Source: Bacillota bacterium (lineage in GTDB: Bacteria > Bacillota > Clostridia > Peptostreptococcales > Anaerovoracaceae). Taken from it: a DNA stretch of 62,989 nucleotides. Of this stretch, positions 62,470 through 62,989 are shown in pieces. The stretch is from contig JAQXQE010000009.1 in the NCBI GenBank assembly GCA_029101005.1, forward strand, positions 1-62,989, in the 5' to 3' direction. How positions within the stretch are numbered: the first letter of the stretch is position 1; every line of letters begins with the position of its first letter. The translations under genes were made by a program, and so were the position numbers. Below the pieces are notes generated by a model. It saw only the letters and a list, made by a program, of their open reading frames with translations, was not told where the DNA came from and did no database searches.

Positions 62470-62989
62470 TTACTCAGATCCTCGTGGAAGCAGTCCTTCC
62501 AGGGAGAATTCATATCGCATTGCAAGCTTTTCGAACAGCTCCCCCATAACTGACTGTGCCAGCTTTCTAATGTCAAGGCCTGCAATGTATGAAAGCACCT
62601 TTTCTGTCTCTTCTTCAGGCACCTTGCAGCATCTGAGAGCCAGAGTGAGGAATGTGCTAAGCTTCTGCTCCAGGGTGAAGTCTTCTGTGCATGGGTTTGC
62701 CATGTAGCCTCGCATCAGTCCTGCTGTTCCAAACTCAAGCTGATAGAAGTCCTGCTCTGTAAGCTCCGGCTGATAGGATCCGAATATTTCCTTAAGCTTC
62801 TTTGCCGTTTCCGTCTGAATGTAGTCAAGAGTGCTTTCCCGCGTGTAAGCTTCAACATATATGTCCCTGAGGTTTTCATTTAGCTCGGTAAGTGTAAGCT
62901 GAATTGCAGTTTCTGTCGCATATACATATACAGGTGGAAGCTCAGATCCTGTAATACTTCCTGCTACGCCAAACTGGTTTTCATACATG
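62470..62989 (-). CDS. TetR/AcrR-family regulator, C-terminal portion (N-terminus outside window)
   Basis: An open frame runs from beyond the right edge to the stop at 62470-62472. The 172 visible residues fit the C-terminal ligand domain of a Clostridial TetR group (LPPVYVYATETAIQLTLTELNENL, then EFGTAGLMRGYMANPC and GLDIRKLAQSVMGELF). The helix-turn-helix should lie outside the window. The internal ATG at 62986-62988 is not the true start. Confidence 0.65.
   Translation of the reverse strand, partial: MYENQFGVAGSITGSELPPVYVYATETAIQLTLTELNENLRDIYVEAYTRESTLDYIQTETAKKLKEIFGSYQPELTEQDFYQLEFGTAGLMRGYMANPCTEDFTLEQKLSTFLTLALRCCKVPEEETEKVLSYIAGLDIRKLAQSVMGELFEKLAMRYEFSLEGLLPRGSE

Noticed and set aside
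1-62989. tRNA, rRNA, tmRNA or origin sequences
   Set aside because: I saw no cloverleaf-like or rRNA sequence and no dnaA-box cluster while reading the gaps; a covariance search was not possible here.

Overview
The window looks like a chromosome segment of an anaerobic Gram-positive member of the Bacillota, class Clostridia. The signs are a two-subunit glycine decarboxylase behind a tandem glycine riboswitch, WhiA/RapZ, YitT and DtxR-type proteins, a BspA-like leucine-rich surface protein, and strong AGGAGG ribosome binding sites. Family XIII (Anaerovoracaceae/Mogibacterium-like) is a guess from gene content, not a measurement. TGA is used as an ordinary stop by several clear genes (trxB, the DUF3990 gene, the second PlsC protein), so the standard code applies.

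Layout. 1-207 is the end of trxB. 208-4640 is an AT-rich, degraded mobile island. It holds a DUF3791/DUF3990 toxin-like module, a serine recombinase that has lost its C-terminal half and is fused in frame to DUF3791, an XRE membrane regulator, IS21-like end repeats, a nuclease-fold ORF and a frameshifted gene. 4638-10955 is a minus-strand housekeeping operon (AI-2E permease, murB, PHP, rapZ, whiA, rlmD). 11.2-12.1 kb carries two Se/S-carrier genes (yedF, DUF3343). 12.1-25.2 kb has a GltS-like symporter, two divergent regulators, a G5/3D wall protein, hflX, yitT, proC, an M20 amidohydrolase next to an ATC-hydrolase-like gene, a double-glycine zinc-ribbon peptide, an rsuA-type pseudouridine synthase and a diguanylate cyclase preceded by a leader-peptide attenuator. 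25.5-27.6 kb holds a PlsC paralogue and a NifX-FKBP fusion. 27.6-28.4 kb is non-coding and carries four copies of a roughly 50-bp repeat arranged as two facing pairs. 28.4-34.7 kb is an arginine operon (argC, GNAT, argJ, argB, argD, then an rRNA methylase and a NERD protein) behind a candidate ARG box. Next come dusB, a phosphodiesterase, brnQ and a 1736-residue five-module LRR surface protein.

43.4-44.9 kb is the most unusual part. A YeeE/YedE-type transporter is followed 6 bp later by a small membrane-anchored CxxC protein whose frame continues 32 sensible codons past an in-frame TGA, with a SECIS-like hairpin at the right distance. It is a candidate selenoprotein, and selenium-handling genes lie elsewhere in the window. 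44.9-51.8 kb is the complete glycine-cleavage operon (gcvT-gcvH-gcvPA-gcvPB-lplA-lpd) with promoter, tandem glycine riboswitch and terminator. 52-57.4 kb has an SDR enzyme and two ABC exporter sets. 57.4-59.7 kb is a decaying accessory patch (an immunity-like protein, a gene with an in-frame TGA, a deleted rhuM). The window closes with a second surface protein and the C-terminal part of a TetR-family regulator.
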